Assembly: GCA_017889845.1 (NCBI GenBank)
Contig: JAGGAJ010000098.1
Location: forward strand, 1-6,732
Reading direction: 5' to 3'
Length of the DNA stretch: 6,732 bases
Origin: Deltaproteobacteria bacterium
GTDB lineage: Bacteria; Desulfobacterota; Deferrimicrobia; Deferrimicrobiales; Deferrimicrobiaceae
Under the pieces are notes generated by a model. It did not search any database and had not been told where the DNA came from. It worked only from the letters and a program-made list of their open reading frames with translations. Positions 5,185-6,732 of this stretch are shown one piece after another (position 1 is the first letter of the stretch; each line of letters opens with the position of its first letter). The position numbers and the translations under genes are program-made.

Positions 5185-6732
5185 ATGTGCGGCATCGTGG
5201 GATACACCGGCCCCAACCCGTGCGTGGAGGTCCTGGTGGACGGCCTGCGGCGGCTGGAGTACCGCGGGTACGACTCGGCCGGGATCGCCGTCCTCACGGA
5301 CGGGGACATCGCGATCCGCAAATCCGAGGGGAAGATCGCGCGGCTGACCGAGCTCATCGCGAAGCATCCGGTCGCCGGCACGTGCGGCGTGGGCCACACG
5401 CGCTGGGCGACCCACGGCCGCCCGTCCGACGAGAACGCCCACCCTCACCGCGCGGGGCACGTGGCGGTCATCCACAACGGGATCGTGGAGAACCACCGGA
5501 CGCTGAAGGAGCGGCTTCTGGGGAAAGGGCGCGTCTTCTCCTCCGAGACGGACACGGAGGTGATTTCCCACCTGCTGGACGAGCACGTGACGGCGGGGAT
5601 GCCGCTTTCGGACGCGGTCCGGAAGGCGGTTTCCCAGCTGCGCGGGTCGTACGCGTTCCTCGCGGTGTCGGACGCGGAGCCCGGGACGGTGGTCGGGGTG
5701 CGCCTGAACTGCCCCATGGTGGTCGGGCTGGGCCAGGGCGAATATTTCCTCGCTTCCGACCTGACGGCCTTCCTGACCCACACCCGGGACGTCCTGTTCC
5801 TCGAGGACGGGGAGATGGTGGTGGCCACCCCGAAGGGGATCCGGGTCACGGATTTCCACGGCAAGCCCCGCACGCGCGCCCCGCAGCGGATCGACTGGTC
5901 ACCCGTGATGGCGGAGAAGGGGGGATACCGCCACTTCATGCTGAAGGAGATCCACGAGCAGCCGCGGGCGATCCTCGATACCCTCGCAGGCCGCATGCTT
6001 CCCGAGGAGGGGGAGGTGTTCTTCGAGACCCTGCCGTTGACCGGAGGGCAGCTCTCCTCCCTGAAGAAGGTCGTCGTCGTCGCCTGCGGGACGTCGTGGC
6101 ACGCTGGGCTCGTGGGGAAGTTCATGATCGAGGGGCTCGCCCGGATCCCCGTGGAGGTGGATCTCGGGTCGGAATACCGGTACCGCGACCCGGTGGTGGA
6201 GGAGGGGACCCTCTGCGTCCCCATCTCCCAGTCGGGCGAGACGGCGGACACGCTGGCGGGGATGCGGGAGGCGAAGGCCAAGGGGGCGACGTCGATATCC
6301 ATCTGCAACGTCGTGGCCTCCACGATCGCGCGGGAGTCCGACGGGGTCATCTACACCCACGCGGGGCCCGAGATCGGCGTGGCATCCACGAAGGCGTTCA
6401 TTACCCAGCTGGTGGCGCTCTACCTCATGGCGCTGCACCTGGCGCAGGCGCGCGGGATCCTGTCCCCCCGGGAGATCTCGATGCACCTGATCGAGCTGTC
6501 CGAGCTGCCCCGCAAGATCGAGGAGTACCTCAAGCGCGAGGAGGAGATCGCGGCGATCGCGAGGAAATACAAGGACGCCCGCGACTTCCTGTACCTGGGA
6601 CGCGGCATCTCGTACCCCATCGCCCTGGAGGGCGCGCTCAAGCTGAAGGAGATCTCCTACATCCACGCGGAGGGGTACCCCGCCGGGGAGATGAAGCACG
6701 GGCCCATCGCCCTGATCGACGAGCGGATGCCG
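5185..6732 (+). CDS. glmS: Glutamine--fructose-6-phosphate aminotransferase (isomerizing), partial at right edge
   Basis: GlmS converts fructose-6-phosphate and glutamine into glucosamine-6-phosphate, the committed step of hexosamine synthesis. The frame stays open for 516 codons to the window edge, so roughly 93 residues of the usual 609 are cut off. The protein starts MCGIVGYTG, where Cys2 becomes the N-terminal nucleophile after Met removal. The Ntn glutaminase domain (1-240) shows EYRGYDSAG, HTRWATHG (71-78), N98-G99 and ETDTEV with D123, all at E. coli numbering. The first sugar-isomerase (SIS) domain begins around CGTSWHAG (C301), followed by SQSGETADT and GPEIGVASTKAF. The second SIS domain starts before the window edge and includes KLKEISYIHAEGYPAGEMKHGP, with E489 and H505 matching E. 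coli E488 and H504 of the isomerase site. The C-terminal loop with the catalytic lysine is outside. The substrates of GlmS and GlmU link the pair in one pathway. Confidence 0.98.
   Translation, partial: MCGIVGYTGPNPCVEVLVDGLRRLEYRGYDSAGIAVLTDGDIAIRKSEGKIARLTELIAKHPVAGTCGVGHTRWATHGRPSDENAHPHRAGHVAVIHNGIVENHRTLKERLLGKGRVFSSETDTEVISHLLDEHVTAGMPLSDAVRKAVSQLRGSYAFLAVSDAEPGTVVGVRLNCPMVVGLGQGEYFLASDLTAFLTHTRDVLFLEDGEMVVATPKGIRVTDFHGKPRTRAPQRIDWSPVMAEKGGYRHFMLKEIHEQPRAILDTLAGRMLPEEGEVFFETLPLTGGQLSSLKKVVVVACGTSWHAGLVGKFMIEGLARIPVEVDLGSEYRYRDPVVEEGTLCVPISQSGETADTLAGMREAKAKGATSISICNVVASTIARESDGVIYTHAGPEIGVASTKAFITQLVALYLMALHLAQARGILSPREISMHLIELSELPRKIEEYLKREEEIAAIARKYKDARDFLYLGRGISYPIALEGALKLKEISYIHAEGYPAGEMKHGPIALIDERMP

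Noticed and set aside
3332..5347. A 671-codon plus-strand frame antisense to the unknown gene and out of phase with glmU
   Set aside because: Same Arg/Gly/Pro-rich composition, no ribosome binding site at its start, no domain; a shadow.
3033..5399. A 788-codon open frame on the minus strand running antisense to glmU and across the unknown gene
   Set aside because: Its product is dominated by Arg, Pro, Gly and His with no recognisable domain, and it overlaps well-identified genes including glmU. Long antisense frames are expected when third positions are almost all G or C.

Overview
The window is an ordinary housekeeping locus from a GC-rich bacterium. It holds the 3' half of an F1Fo-ATP synthase operon, then one poorly characterised gene on the opposite strand, then the amino-sugar pair glmU-glmS. 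GC content is high (roughly two thirds by eye) and third codon positions are strongly G/C-biased, which is why long spurious open frames run antisense and out of frame through the real genes. The protein sequences are bacterial-type throughout. The minus-strand gene resembles, from memory, a family I associate with Deltaproteobacteria (Myxococcota/Desulfobacterota). A GC-rich delta-proteobacterial lineage is therefore my best guess, but it is an inference and not proven by the sequence.

Layout: 1-369 is the C-terminal end of atpA (the start lies outside the window). atpG (373-1236), atpD (1291-2703) and atpC (2720-3121) follow on the + strand with gaps of 3, 54 and 16 nt, as in a classical atp operon. 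Only 12 nt beyond atpC lies the 3' end of a convergent minus-strand gene (3134-3655, 173 aa). A 100-nt region (3656-3755) separates its start from the divergent glmU (3756-5183). glmS starts 1 nt after the glmU stop and runs off the right end (5185-6732, 516 codons of about 609).

Functionally, AtpA, AtpG, AtpD and AtpC are F1 subunits alpha, gamma, beta and epsilon, which make ATP from the proton or sodium gradient. GlmS makes glucosamine-6-phosphate and GlmU turns glucosamine-1-phosphate into UDP-GlcNAc, the precursor of peptidoglycan and LPS. The order atpC then glmU-glmS is also found in E. coli, so this is an old neighbourhood. What is unusual is the inverted gene set between the two blocks, together with its divergent control region.

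I found no RNA genes, CRISPR arrays, mobile elements, convincing intrinsic terminators or candidate new system. The points most worth a second look are the inverted small gene and its shared control region, the lack of a visible terminator at the tight convergent junction, and an apparent ATP-binding motif in the epsilon subunit.
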